This document shows positions 1 to 10,571 of a stretch of 64,000 nucleotides of DNA, piece after piece (positions within the stretch are counted from its first letter, which is position 1; every line of letters begins with the position of its first letter). This stretch comes from Aegilops tauschii subsp. strangulata (taxonomy: Eukaryota; Streptophyta; Magnoliopsida; Poales; Poaceae): NCBI RefSeq assembly GCF_002575655.3, contig NC_053035.3, forward strand, positions 86,515,322-86,579,321. Reading direction: 5' to 3'. Both the position numbers and the translations under genes were made by a program. A model generated the notes under the pieces. It had not been told where the DNA came from. It saw only the letters and a list, made by a program, of their open reading frames with translations, and ran no database searches.

Positions 1-1950
1 ATCATCAAGAGTATATCCAATAGCAGCACGGTGCTTCTTCAGAGTTTTCAATAATTTTTCCTCCTCCTTCTCTGAAAGGTTAGCACTAATAATAACAGGA
101 TATATCTTCTTTTCATCAAGATAAGCATATTTAAGAGTATCAGGGAATGGTTTAAGCTCAAACACGGGATCACCCTTGGGTGGAGGAGGATCCCCTAAGA
201 TTTCAACAGGCAAGTTGTGTTTTAGGATAGGTCCCTGTTTAAAGAACACTTCATCTATTTCCCTTCTTTCATTCATAAACATATCATTTTCATGGTCTAG
301 CAAATATTGTTCTAAAGGATCACTAGGAGGTACGGCAATAGAAGCAAGACCAATAATTTCATCTTTACTAGGCAATTCCTCTTCACGGTGTTGTCTACAA
401 AATTTAGAAAAGTTGAACTCATGAGACATATCACCTAAACCAATAGTAACAACATCCTTTTCACAGTCTATCCTAGCATTAACAGTGTTTAAGAAGGGTC
501 TACCAAATATAATGGGACAAAACCTATATTGTGGGGAACCAAGAACAAGAAAATCAGCAGGATATTTAGTTTTCCCACACAAGACTTCAACATCTCTAAC
601 AATCCCAATTGGTGAAATAGTATCTCTATTGGCAAGTTTAATTGTGACATCAATATATTCTAACTTAGCAGGTGCAATATCATGCATAATTTCTTTGTAT
701 AAGTCAATAGGTATTGCACTAGCACTAGCACTCATATCACACAAGCCATGATAACAATGATCTCCTATTTTAACAGAAATAACAGGCATGCCTACCACAG
801 GTCTATGTTTATCTTTAGCACAAGGTTTAGCAATTCTAGCAGTTTCATTGCATAAATAAATAACATGCCCATCAATATTATCAGCCAAGAGATCTTTAAC
901 CATAGCAATATTAGGTTCAACTTTAACATGCTCAGGAGGTTTGTGTGTCCTAATATTACTTTTGTTGACTACGGTTCAAGCTTTAGCATGATCCTTTATT
1001 CTAACAGGGAAAGGTGGTTTCTCAACATAAGCAGTAGGAACAATAGGATCATTATAAGTGATAGTCTTTTCTTCAACTTTAACAGGTGAAACTACTTTTA
1101 CTTCTATGGGAGGATGATATTTAAACCACTTCTCCTTAGGGAGATCAACATGAGTAGCAAAAGATTCATAGAAAGAAGCTACTATCTCAGAGTCAAGTCC
1201 ATATTTAGTGCTAAATTTATGGAAAACTTCGGTATCCATAAAAGATTTAACACAATCGAACTTAGGTGTCATACCTGACTCCTTACCTTCGTCGAGATCC
1301 CAATATTCAGAGTTGTGTTTAATTCTTTCCAATAAATCCCATTTGAATTCAATAGTCTTCATCATAAAAGAGCCAGCACAAGAAGTATCAAGCATGGTAA
1401 GATTGTTGTCAGAAAGCCGAGCATAAAAATTCTGAATAATCATTTCTCTTGAGAGCTCATGATTGGGGCATGAATATAACATTGATTTAAGCCTCCCCCA
1501 AGCTTGAGCGATGCTTTCTCCTTCGCGAGGCCAAAAATTATATATATAATTACGATCACGATGAACAAGATGCATAGGATAAAACTTATGATGAAATTCC
1601 AATTTCAATCGTTTGTAGTTCCATGATCCCATATCATCACATAGCCTATACCATGTCAATGCATCTCCCTTCAAAGATAAAGGGAAAACCTTCTTCTTGA
1701 TAACATCATCGGGCATACCTACCAGCTTAAATAATCCACAAACTTCATCCACATATATTAGGTGCTCATCAGGATGTAATGTTCCATCTCCTGCAAAAGG
1801 ATTAGCTAGCAGTTTTTCTACCATACCCGAAGGAATTTCAAAGTGGACATTTTCCTTTTCAGTAGGTTCAGTAGGTTGAGGAGAAACTCTTTGCTCTACT
1901 AGTCGGGGTGAAGATACCCCGAACAAGCCCCTCAGAGGGTTACTTTCCTT
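1..1950 (-). pseudogene. Element A gag-protease-linker polyprotein, broken
   Basis: The gag part (about 1950 to 976) contains FEIPSGMVEKLLANPFAGDG, then a retrotransposon gag core with FPLSLKGDALTWY and FYPMHLVHRDRNYIYNFW. Downstream is a protease region with GLCDMSASASAIP near 720-755, in which the aspartate is kept but the following glycine of the usual D-L-G-A is not. By my reading the frame is open from 975 to the window edge, ending in a linker (HRAAIGYTLDD) that precedes reverse transcriptase. Two lesions are visible. The start codon that is ATG in element B at 18150-18152 is AAG here (1948-1950), and a TGA at 976-978 separates gag from protease. Otherwise the frame is well kept, so A is probably the youngest of the Athila-like copies here. 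Confidence 0.85.
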
Positions 1951-2027
1951 AGTAACAAGTGACAGTAAATTTCAGCACACTATATAAATTTTTCCTTACC
2001 AAATTCCACCTACCAAAGGCGCTTCGC

Positions 2028-2045
2028 TCCCCGGCAACGGCGCCA
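2028..2045 (-). other. Primer binding site of element A (tRNA-Asp type)
   Basis: The minus strand reads TGGCGCCGTTGCCGGGGA, complementary to the 3' end of plant tRNA-Asp(GTC). Eleven bases separate it from the LTR end at 2057. Athila-lineage elements commonly use this primer. Confidence 0.9.
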
Positions 2046-2056
2046 GAAAAGAGTCT

Positions 2057-3578
2057 TGATGACTCACAAGTATAGGGGATCTATTGTAGTCCTTTCGATA
2101 AGTAAGAGTGTCGAACCCAACAAGGAGCAGAAGGAAATGATAAGCGGTTTTCAGCAAGATATTCTCTGCAAGCACAGAAATTATAGGTAACATATAGTTT
2201 TGTGATAAGATAATTTGTAACGAGCAACAAGTAACAAAAGTAAATAAAGTGCAGCAAGGTGGCCCAATCCTTTTTGTAGAAAAGGACAAGCCTGGACAAA
2301 CTCTTATATAGAGAAAAGCGCTTCCGAGGACACATGGGAATTATCGTCAAGCTAGTTTTCATCACGTTCATATGATTCGCGTTCGGTACTTTGATAATTT
2401 GATATGTGGGTGGACCGGTGCTTGGGTGCTGTCCTTAGTTGAACAAGCATCCCACTTATGATTAACCCCTATTGCAAGCATCCACAACTACAAAAGAACT
2501 ATTAAGGTAAACCTAACCATAGCATGAAACATATGGATCCAAATCAGCCCCTTACGAAGCAACACATAAACTAGGGTTTAAGCTTCTGTCACTCTAACAA
2601 CCCATCATCTACTTATTACTTCCCAATGCCTTCCTCTAGGCCCAAGTAATGGTGAAGTGTCATGTAGTCGACGTTCACATAACACCACTAGAGGAGAGAC
2701 AACATACATCTCATCAAAATATCGAACGAATACCAAATTCACATGACTACTAATAGCAAGACTTCTCCCATGTCCTTAGGAACAAACGTAACTACTCACA
2801 AAGCATATTCATGTTCTTAATCAGAGGAGTATTAATATGCATAAAGGATCTGAACATATGATCTTCCACCAAATAAACCAACTAGCATCAACTACAAGGA
2901 GTAATCAACACTACTAGCAACCTATAGGTACCAATCCCAGACTTGGAGACAAGAATTGGATACAAGAGATGAACTAGGGTTTGAGAGGAGATGGTGCTGG
3001 TGAAGATGTTGATGGGGATTGGCCCCCTCCCGATGAGAGGAGCGTTGGTGATGATGATGGCGATGATTTCCCCCTCCCGGAGGGAAGTTTCCCCGGCAGA
3101 ACAGCTCCGCCGGAGCCCTAGATTGGTTCCGCCAAGGTTCCGCCTCGTGGGGGCGGAGTCTCGTCCCGAAAGCTTGCTTATGATTTTTCTTTGGACGAAA
3201 GACTTCATATAGCAGAAGATGGGCATCGGAGGGCCAACAGGGGGCCCACGAGGCAGGGGGCGCGCCTAGGGGGTAGTGCGCGCCCCCCACCCTCGTGGCC
3301 AGGGTGTGGGCCCCCTCTGGTGTTTCTTCCGCTCAGTATTTTTTATTATTTCCAAAAATAACTTCCGTGGAGTTTCAGGACTTTTGGAGTTGTGCAGAAT
3401 AGGTCTCTAATATTTGCTCCTTTTCCAGCCCAGAATTCCAGCTGCCGGCATTCTCCCTCTTTATGTAAACCTAGTAAAACAAGAGAGAATAGGCATAAGT
3501 ATTGTGACATAATGTGTAATAACAGCCCATAATGCAATAAATATCGATATAAAAGCATGATGCAAAATGGACGTATCA
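2057..3578 (-). repeat. 5' LTR of element A
   Basis: The 1522 bp LTR has TG...CA ends on the minus strand, starting TGATACGTCCATT and ending TTGTGAGTCATCA. The same length and the same U5 end (CCCCTATACTTGTG) occur in element C, and the same outer end occurs in element B. The ORFs that fall inside it are chance openings. Confidence 0.85.
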
Positions 3579-3969
3579 TGCAACCATGTAGAAACAATTG
3601 GGTACGATTTGCATCTGTCATTTTGGGTATGTTGCCATTTGTCAAACTGGAAAGATTGACATTTGTTTATCTAGTAACATTGCCATTTGTCAACCTTGTA
3701 ACACTGCGATTTGTCAAAATATGCAGCTAAAAATCACTAGAACTATCTAATTTTTGCAACTAAAATCACTAGCACTGTTCATATGGACACCACTAGCAGG
3801 CGTGAGTTGATGGACACATATGCAAATGTACCATTGATTACATACAACAAGTCATCAACCCACAACGGCAACGAGGATACACGTTGGATAACAGATCATT
3901 TCCAACAAAACATTCTAGTAAAGTAAAGTTTTTTCTCACACAACAAATAACAAAGCGATGAAATGAAAT

Positions 3970-5206
3970 TCAGCTCAACCACTCGTCAGCGTTGGAAATG
4001 CTTGCTTTGAACCAGAAGTGATTCTCTAGGAAGGGCCAGCTACTATCAATCTCTAGACCAACGCAGGACTGATCATCCAGGCTGAAGCGGCCTATGTCAG
4101 GACCCATATTGGGATGGTAGGGAAGCATAGCAATGTCCGAGGTATAGATACAGTTTCTTCTCATAAATGGTAGTAACGTTGTGTCAACAGCAGCTGGATC
4201 GCCTTCCACCATCATTGGATAGTTTTGTCCGAGGAAGAGCGAGTTTCCTCCAAGACTTTCAATACTAAACTAGGGAGAAGGTGTTGGCTCTAGTACACTA
4301 GTATCCATCCCGAATACCCTGCGACGGATGTTGGAATAGGTCCGGAGAGTGCGACCATGCGAGACAACACCTGCTTCCTAAGTAACATCAGCAGTACCCT
4401 GTATACAGACAAGAAGAGGTGATCCATCGGAATAAGTTGCCAGGCGCCACTGAGTATATGGGTCCTCATGCTCATGATCATCGGCATCATCATCTCCCCC
4501 TTGGTTATAAAAAAATTTCAAGTATAGGTGGTGGAATGTTCACAGGACCTTGGAAACACAAGAAGGTTAATTAGTAAAGGGAAACTAGCTAACCCGCATG
4601 CATGTGGATGAAACAATTATAATTACGGTGGAAGACAAATGTACCGAAAGCATCAGGATTCCATGCAAAAACAGTGCCACGAGTGGTGGCAGCAGACACA
4701 AGACCCTCGTATTGAATTGCATCACAGTACTCATCCGTGTACATAAATTGATTTTTGAGCAATATCCATCGAGGTGTGGAAGTAAGGAAGGCAACAAGTT
4801 TGTCGAAGATAGAAAGAACATCATAGTTCGTGTAATCCCAAGAGCGGTTGGGAACTCGACATATTGCTATCTTCCGTAGACGACAGTCACCATGATCGTA
4901 TTTGAACTCGCGTAGAATACTGGTGTACTCAACCTCTAGGCAGTCTGAGATTTTTGGAAGTGGAACCCGGTGATGACTGTACACATTCACAAGTTCCCAC
5001 TCATAGTTGTACCCAATATAAACAACCCAATCTCCATTGCGCTTGCCCAAGCCTTGCTCTCAAGCGATGGCATCTTAACATCACACATATCATTATCAAG
5101 CGGCATCAACTTGCACAAGGCGAGGCTTTCGTCGTCCCCACGCCAGTCAGCAGGGTCACGGCGAACAAGATAGGGGAGATCAAACCGCTCCTGGACCCTT
5201 GGGTTC
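3970..5206 (-). pseudogene. DUF295 / F-box-associated-like gene captured in CACTA-2, broken
   Basis: Two exons can be traced on the minus strand. An acceptor at about 5207 opens exon 4645-5206, which contains LPYLVRRDPADW, VPLPKISDCLE and LRKIAICRVPNRSWDYTNYD. A GT donor follows at 4643-4644, and an acceptor opens the last exon, 3970-4548, which contains RVFGMD, SLGGNSLFLGQNYPM and NCIYTSDIAMLPYHP and ends in a TGA at 3970-3972. This order (KIA block, FLGxN block, NCIYxxD block, SWP near the end) is the DUF295 pattern of plant F-box-associated proteins. The F-box exon is absent. Damage includes a frameshift near 5050, one at a run of seven T near 4511, and stops at 4378-4380 and 4270-4272. 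It is probably a captured host gene that has since decayed. Confidence 0.75.
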
Positions 5207-5236
5207 CTTTTAATGATGTTATTAGTTGAGGTGAGA

Positions 5237-5626
5237 ATGGTATTGTCTCAACGCAAACAGTTCATCCGAGTGAACCGCATGTCGTATATCGCACACACCT
5301 TGATCTCGCTGACCGTTTCTTTTGTGTTGCCTAATCACAAATAGTTCATCCGAGTGAACCGTATGCTGTATATCGCACACACCTCCATCTGGCTGCCTGT
5401 TTCTTTTGTTCCTCCTCATCGCAAACAGTTAATTGAACTGAACCGTATGCCCTGCATCGCACACGCAACTAAAATCCGAACCGTGTTTGATGCATCCGTC
5501 ATCACAAACGTTGTGCACCATTTTTTATGGTTTTTTTACACCACCTTTTGCGATTATTGCATCGCACATAGTTTCGCCGAAGGGTCTCTGATCGTAGTGT
5601 CACGTTAGCAGCATCCTGCAGTAGTG
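5237..5626 (-). repeat. Terminal and subterminal repeats of CACTA-2
   Basis: Short motifs of the form AACCGTATG...ATCGCACAC and CAAACAGTT...GAACCGT recur, as expected for CACTA subterminal transposase-binding arrays. The block is collinear with 20559 to about 20940 of CACTA-1 in the opposite orientation. Confidence 0.8.
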
Positions 5627-6125
5627 AGTGAAGAGGACTTGATACTTAATGCTATGGTTGGGTTTCACGACCTTAATGATCTTTAGTAGTTGCGGATGCT
5701 TGCTAGGGGTCCAATCATAAGTGCATATGATCCAAGTAGAGAAAGTATGTTAGCTCATGCCTCTCCCTCATATAAAATTACAAGAATGATTACCGGTACT
5801 TGTTATCGATTGCCTAGGGACAAATGACTTTCTTGTTGACAAAAGCTCTCTACTAAAACTAACTTAGCTGTGTCTTCATCTAAACAGCCCCTAGATTTTA
5901 TTTACGTGCTCTTTATTATCTTGCAAACCTATCCTATCACACCTACAAAGTACTTCTAGTTTCATACTTGTTCTAGGTAAAGAGAACGTCAAGCGTGTGT
6001 AGAGTTGTATCTGTGGTCGATAGAACTTGAGGGAATATTTGTTCTACCTTTAGCTCCTCTTTGGGTTCGACACTCTTATTTATTGAAAAAGGCTACAAAC
6101 AATACCCTATACTTGTGTGTTATCA
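5627..6125 (+). repeat. 5' LTR of element C, truncated remnant
   Basis: This matches 11601-12096 of the 3' LTR with about 22 differences by eye over roughly 490 bp. Its upstream two thirds lie on the far side of the CACTA-2 insertion, outside the window. It ends TTATCA at 6125. Confidence 0.9.
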
Positions 6126-6136
6126 AGACCTTTATC

Positions 6137-6154
6137 TAGCGCCGTTGCCGGGGA
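6137..6154 (+). other. Primer binding site of element C (tRNA-Asp type)
   Basis: TAGCGCCGTTGCCGGGGA differs by one base from the perfect site in element A. It lies 11 bases after the LTR end, the same spacing as in A. Confidence 0.85.
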
Positions 6155-6249
6155 GCATTAACGTGGGGTGAATATTCTCGTGTGTGCTTGTTTGCTTTAT
6201 CACTAAGTAGTTTTTATTTTCTGTTCTAAGTTGTTCTCTATCTTTAGTT

Positions 6250-7706
6250 ATGGATGTAGAACACGAAACATCAAAAAAATTAGTGGTACTTGCTACTCAT
6301 GGAGATGGGGAACCTCCTAAAACCCTCGGTGCTCGTTATGTGAAAAATATTATGCACTACTTTGATAATCCTGAGAAAACCCCATTCAACTTGATAATGG
6401 GAGTAACATTGGATCAACGTGAATACTTTAGGGATTATCGCTTGACACAAAAAGGGAATCTTTTATGGGATCAAATTCATATGTTGCATGGGTATGCTTG
6501 GAATTTATGTCAGAGATATGATTTTACTTGTTGCTCTAGGATGAATGCTCCACATCTTCCCTTTTCATGTGAATTTAATGATAATGAAACCTTGGCTTCT
6601 TATGCTAATGGTATAGATATGATTACTATGATGTGGAACGAATAGAAGAATTTGTTGCTTTTAAGGGTGCTTATGAAATTGAATCTTTGTTTGAAAAGTT
6701 TGAAGCTTTTGATGATGATGTTTATAGACCTGAAAATTTTGCCATCCTTAAATATTGCTATGATAATTATAAATATAATTCCGATATTGATGAATTTATT
6801 GAGAAAATCTTTGTTGTCCAAGAAGAGACTAACATTTTGCAGGAGTCTATGGAAGAAGAAATTGATAAAACTGTGAGCTCATTGGATGAAAAAGATGATG
6901 AGGAGAACGAAGAACAAAAGGAGGAAGAGCGGATTAGCTACCCGTGCCCACCTTCTAATGAGAGTAACTCTTCAACTCATACATTGTTTAATATCCCTTC
7001 GTGCTTACCGAAGGATGAATTCTATGATAATTGCTATGATCCCACTGATTCATTTGAAATATCCCTTTTTGATGAAATTGATGCTTGCTATGCATGTGGC
7101 CAAGATGCCAATATGAATTATGCTTATGGAGATGAACTTGCTATAGTTCCTTATGTTAAGAATGAAATTTTTGCTATTGCACCCACACATGATAGTCCTA
7201 TTATCTTTTTGAATTCTCCAAACTACACTATATCGGAGAAGTTTGCTCTTATTAAGGATTATGTTGATGGGTTGCATTTTGCTACTACACATGATGATTT
7301 TGATGAATATAATATGCATGTGCTTGCTGCTCCTACTTGCAATTATTATGAGAGAGGAACTACATCTCCGCCTCTTTATGTTTCCAACACGATAAAATTG
7401 CAAGAAACTGCTTATGCTATGTATTGGTCTTTACTTGATGTGCGTGAATTGTTTTTGTATGACATGCCGATGCATAGGAAGAGAGTTAGACTTCTTCATT
7501 GCATGATATATGTTGCTTTGTGCTCATTACTAAATGTCAAATCATTCTTAATTAAAATTGGCTTTAATATACCTTGGGATCCGGTGGATTCATTACTTGA
7601 GCACTTTATGCCTAGCTTAATGGCTTTAAAGAAAGCGCTGTCAGGGAGACAACCTGGAAGTTTTAGAGAGTCATTTATTTCCGTTGAGTTCTTTTCTAAA
7701 GTTTAA
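6250..7706 (+). pseudogene. Uncharacterised ORF of non-autonomous element C (frameshifted)
   Basis: The first segment (6250-6645, 131 residues, starting MDVEHETSKKLVVLATHGDG) stops at 6643-6645. The second segment (open to 7706, 357 residues from 6633) continues in another frame, with the shift placed near 6619-6632 where DYYDVERIEEF resumes. Together they would form a protein of nearly 490 residues. It is rich in Asp, Glu and Tyr, has an acidic stretch (KDDEENEEQKEEE, near 6885-6930), and shows no motif of gag, protease, reverse transcriptase or integrase. The AT-rich, uniform composition over 1.4 kb and only one shift suggest a real element-encoded protein rather than chance. Its function is unknown to me. 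Packaging or regulatory roles are possible but unsupported. Confidence 0.6.
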
Positions 7707-9751
7707 AAACAAAAAAATATAGAGGGGAACTTAAAACTTTTCCACAAAAGAGAAGCGATTGGAAGTTATGCATTGGAGAAGTGAGGGTCGACCTTGAACA
7801 CTTATGTTCATGCTCATGGAAACAATGTAGAATTTTTCATGAAGATTCTCACAAAAATAATTATCCCCTTGTACAATTCCATTGTATTATAAAAATAATG
7901 TGCCAAGATTTGCCTTTAGGATGATTAGACTGCTTGTTGGTATGTGCGGTGCAGAAACAGAAACTTTGGCTGTAGCGCGTGAATTTTCATTTTTTACTGG
8001 AACGTCAAATGTTTTTGAAAATTTTTGCACAATCTTTCTATACAAATTGTTTACGTTGTCCTAATTTTTCAGAATTTTTGGAGTACCAGAAGTATGGTAG
8101 ATGTTCAGATTGCAACAGACTGTCCTGTTTAAGACAGATTCTGTTTTTGATGCATTGCTTTGCTCGTTTTGATGAAACTATCGATTTTTATCAGTTGTAT
8201 AAGCAAAAACAAAATATGAATTGGTTTGCAATAGTACTTAGAGTAGTGATTTGCTTTATTATACTAACGGATCTTACCGAGCTTTCTGTTGAGTTTTGTG
8301 TGGATGAAGTGATCAACGATCGAGGAGGTCTCGATATGAGGAGAAGGAGGAGAGGCAAGAGCTCAAGCTTGGGGATGCCCAAGGCACCCCAAGTAAATAT
8401 TCAAGGAGACTCGAGCGTCTAAGCTTGGGGATGCCCCGGAAGGCATCCCACCTTTCTTCAACAAGTATCTGTATGTTTTCGGTTTCGTTTCGTCCGCGTG
8501 ATATGAGCAAATCTTGGAGCGTCTTTTGCTTTTATTTTTCACTTTTATTTTATGCACCATGCTGGTATGAGATAGTCCATGGTTGATTTATAGAATGCTC
8601 ATTGCACTTCACTTGTATCTTTTGAGTACGGCTTTATAGAATGCTTCATGTGCTTCACTTATATCATTTGAAGTTTGGATTGCCTGTTTCTCTTCACGTC
8701 GAAAACCATTATTTGAAGAATTCTCTTTTTCTTCACTTATACTTATTAGAGCATGGTCTTTTGTAGAAAGAATTAAACTTTCATGCTTCACTTATATCTA
8801 TTTAGAGAGTCAACAAGAATTGGTCAATTGCATGGTTAGTCATAAAATCCTACATAAAACTTATGGATCACTGAATATGATATGTTTGATTCCTTGCAAT
8901 AGTTTTGTGATATAGAGATGGAATATGTGGGAGGTACTAGTAAACGGTTGTGGTTAGTAATAATATGGGTGTTAAGGTTTATGATTCCCGAAGCATGCAC
9001 GTATAGTCTCTCGTTATGCTATGAAAGTTGGAGCATGATTTATTATTGATTGTCTTCCTTATGAGTGGCGGTCGGGGACGAGCGATGGTCTTTTCCTACC
9101 AATCTATCCCCCTAGGGGCATGCGTAGTAGTACTTTGCTTCGAGGGCTAATAGACTTTTGCAATAAGTATATGAGTTCTTTATGACTAATGTGAGTCCAT
9201 GGATTATACGCACTCTTACCTTTTCGCAATTTGCTAGCCTCTACGGTACCGTGCATTGCCCTTTCTCATCTCGAGAGTCGGTGCAAACTTCACCGGTGCA
9301 TACAAACCCCATGATATGATACGCTCTATCACACATAAGCCTTATTATATCTTCCTCAAAATAGCCACCATACCTACCTATTATGGCTTTTCCATGGCCA
9401 TTCCGAGATATATTGCCATGCAACTTCCACCGCTTCCGTTTGATGACTTGAGCATTCATTGTCATATTGCTTTGCATGATCATATAGCTGACATAGTAGT
9501 TGTGGCTCAGCCCCCGTTCATCATTTTTTATACATGTTACGCTAGATCATTGCACATCCTGGTACATGCTAGAGGCATTCATATAGTCATACTTTGTCAT
9601 AAGTATCGAGTTGTAATTTTTATTTCTTTTGAGTTATAAGTAAACAGAAGTGTGATGATCATCATTATTCATATTTAGAGCAGTGCCCCAGTGAGGAAAG
9701 GATGATGAAGACTATGATTCCCCTACAAGTCGGGATGAGACTCCGAACAAT

Positions 9752-9851
9752 GAGAGAAAAAGAAAAAGGAAAAAAAGAAAAAAAAGAAAAAAAAAGAAAA
9801 AAAAAAAGAAAGAAAGAAAAAAGGAAAAGAAAAAATAAACAAAGAGAGAAG
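9752..9851 (+). repeat. A/G-rich simple repeat
   Basis: About 100 bases consist almost only of A with scattered G (GAAAAAGG and AAAGAAA runs). It is a low-complexity tract inside the untranslated part of element C. Confidence 0.9.
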
Positions 9852-10557
9852 GGGCATTGTTAGTATCCCTTACCACACTTGTGCTTCAAAGTAGCACCAT
9901 GTTTTTCATATGGAGAGTCTCCTATGTTGTCACTTTCATATACTAGTGGGAATTTTTCATTATAGGATTAGATGCACACCCACTTAGTTTTCATATTGAG
10001 CTTTCATACACTTATAGCTCTTAGTGCGTTCGTTGCATGGAAATCCCTAATCCTCACGTTGATATAAATTGATGGGCATCTCCATAGCCCGTTGGTTAGC
10101 CACGTCGATGTGAGACTTTCTTACTTTTTTGTCTTCTCTATATATACCCCTATCATCATACTCTATTCCACCAGTAGTGCTATATCCATGGCTTGCGCTC
10201 ATGTATTGCGTGAGAGTTGAAAAAGCTGAAGCGCGTTAGAAAGTATGAACCAATTGCTCGGCTTGTCATCGGGGTTGTGCATGATAAATATTTTGTGTTA
10301 AGAAGACAGAGCATGACAAGACTATATGATTTTGTAGGGATAGCTTTCTTTAGCGTTGATATTTTGAAAGACATGATTGTTTGTTGGGATGCCTGAGTAT
10401 TGATGTCTTTATGTCAAATTATAGACTATTGCTTTGAATCACTTATGTCTTAATATTCATGCCATGATTAGATATATGATCAAGTTTATGCTAGGTAGCA
10501 TTCCACATCAAAAATTAACTTTTTTATCATTTACCTACTCGAGGACAAGCAGGAATT

Positions 10558-10571
10558 AAGCTTGGGGATGC
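10558..10571 (+). other. Polypurine tract of element C
   Basis: AAGCTTGGGGATGC lies immediately before the TG of the 3' LTR, where the plus-strand primer is expected. Confidence 0.7.

Larger units (their letters stand above)
1..3578 (-). mobile_element. Element A: Athila-like Ty3/gypsy retrotransposon, 5' portion
   Basis: Reading leftwards on the minus strand, this holds a 5' LTR (2057-3578), a tRNA-Asp primer site and the gag-to-linker part of the coding region. The reverse transcriptase, integrase and 3' LTR lie beyond the left edge. The outer LTR end reads TGATACGTCCATTTTGCATC. It abuts DNA matching a CACTA transposon, so A inserted into CACTA-2; TGCAA at 3579-3583 would be one copy of the target duplication, but the other copy is outside the window. 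The coding sequence closely resembles element B. The LTR looks like the abundant Triticeae Sabrina/WHAM/Fatima group from memory, which I could not verify. Confidence 0.85.
3579..5626 (-). mobile_element. CACTA-2: CACTA DNA transposon, one terminus and cargo
   Basis: The right end at 5626 reads, on the minus strand, CACTACTGCAGGATGCTGC, nearly identical to the left end of CACTA-1 at 20559. Homology to CACTA-1 (20559 to about 20940) runs inwards to about 5240. A DUF295-like pseudogene follows, then at 3590-3720 a block matching the reverse complement of about 24165-24350 in CACTA-1. The element inserted into the 5' LTR of C: the three bases after it, AGT, match AGT at the corresponding site of the intact 3' LTR (11601). 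The rest of the transposon lies left of element A, outside the window. No transposase is visible. Confidence 0.85.
7707..10571 (+). other. Non-coding internal region of element C
   Basis: I see no coding pattern in this 2.9 kb. It holds three copies of AAGCTTGGGGATGC (8365-8378, 8421-8434 and 10558-10571), the last directly before the 3' LTR, and an A-rich simple repeat at 9752-9851. This is the usual position for the long 3' untranslated part of Athila-type elements. Confidence 0.6.

Noticed and set aside
2081..3290. Small ORFs in the LTR of element A, including histidine-rich ones
   Set aside because: They come from (CAT)n-like repeats and GC-rich LTR sequence; the same openings recur in the LTR of B.
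9241..9639. ORFs of 80 and 127 residues in the non-coding part of element C
   Set aside because: No domain and no support from composition; they overlap each other on opposite strands.
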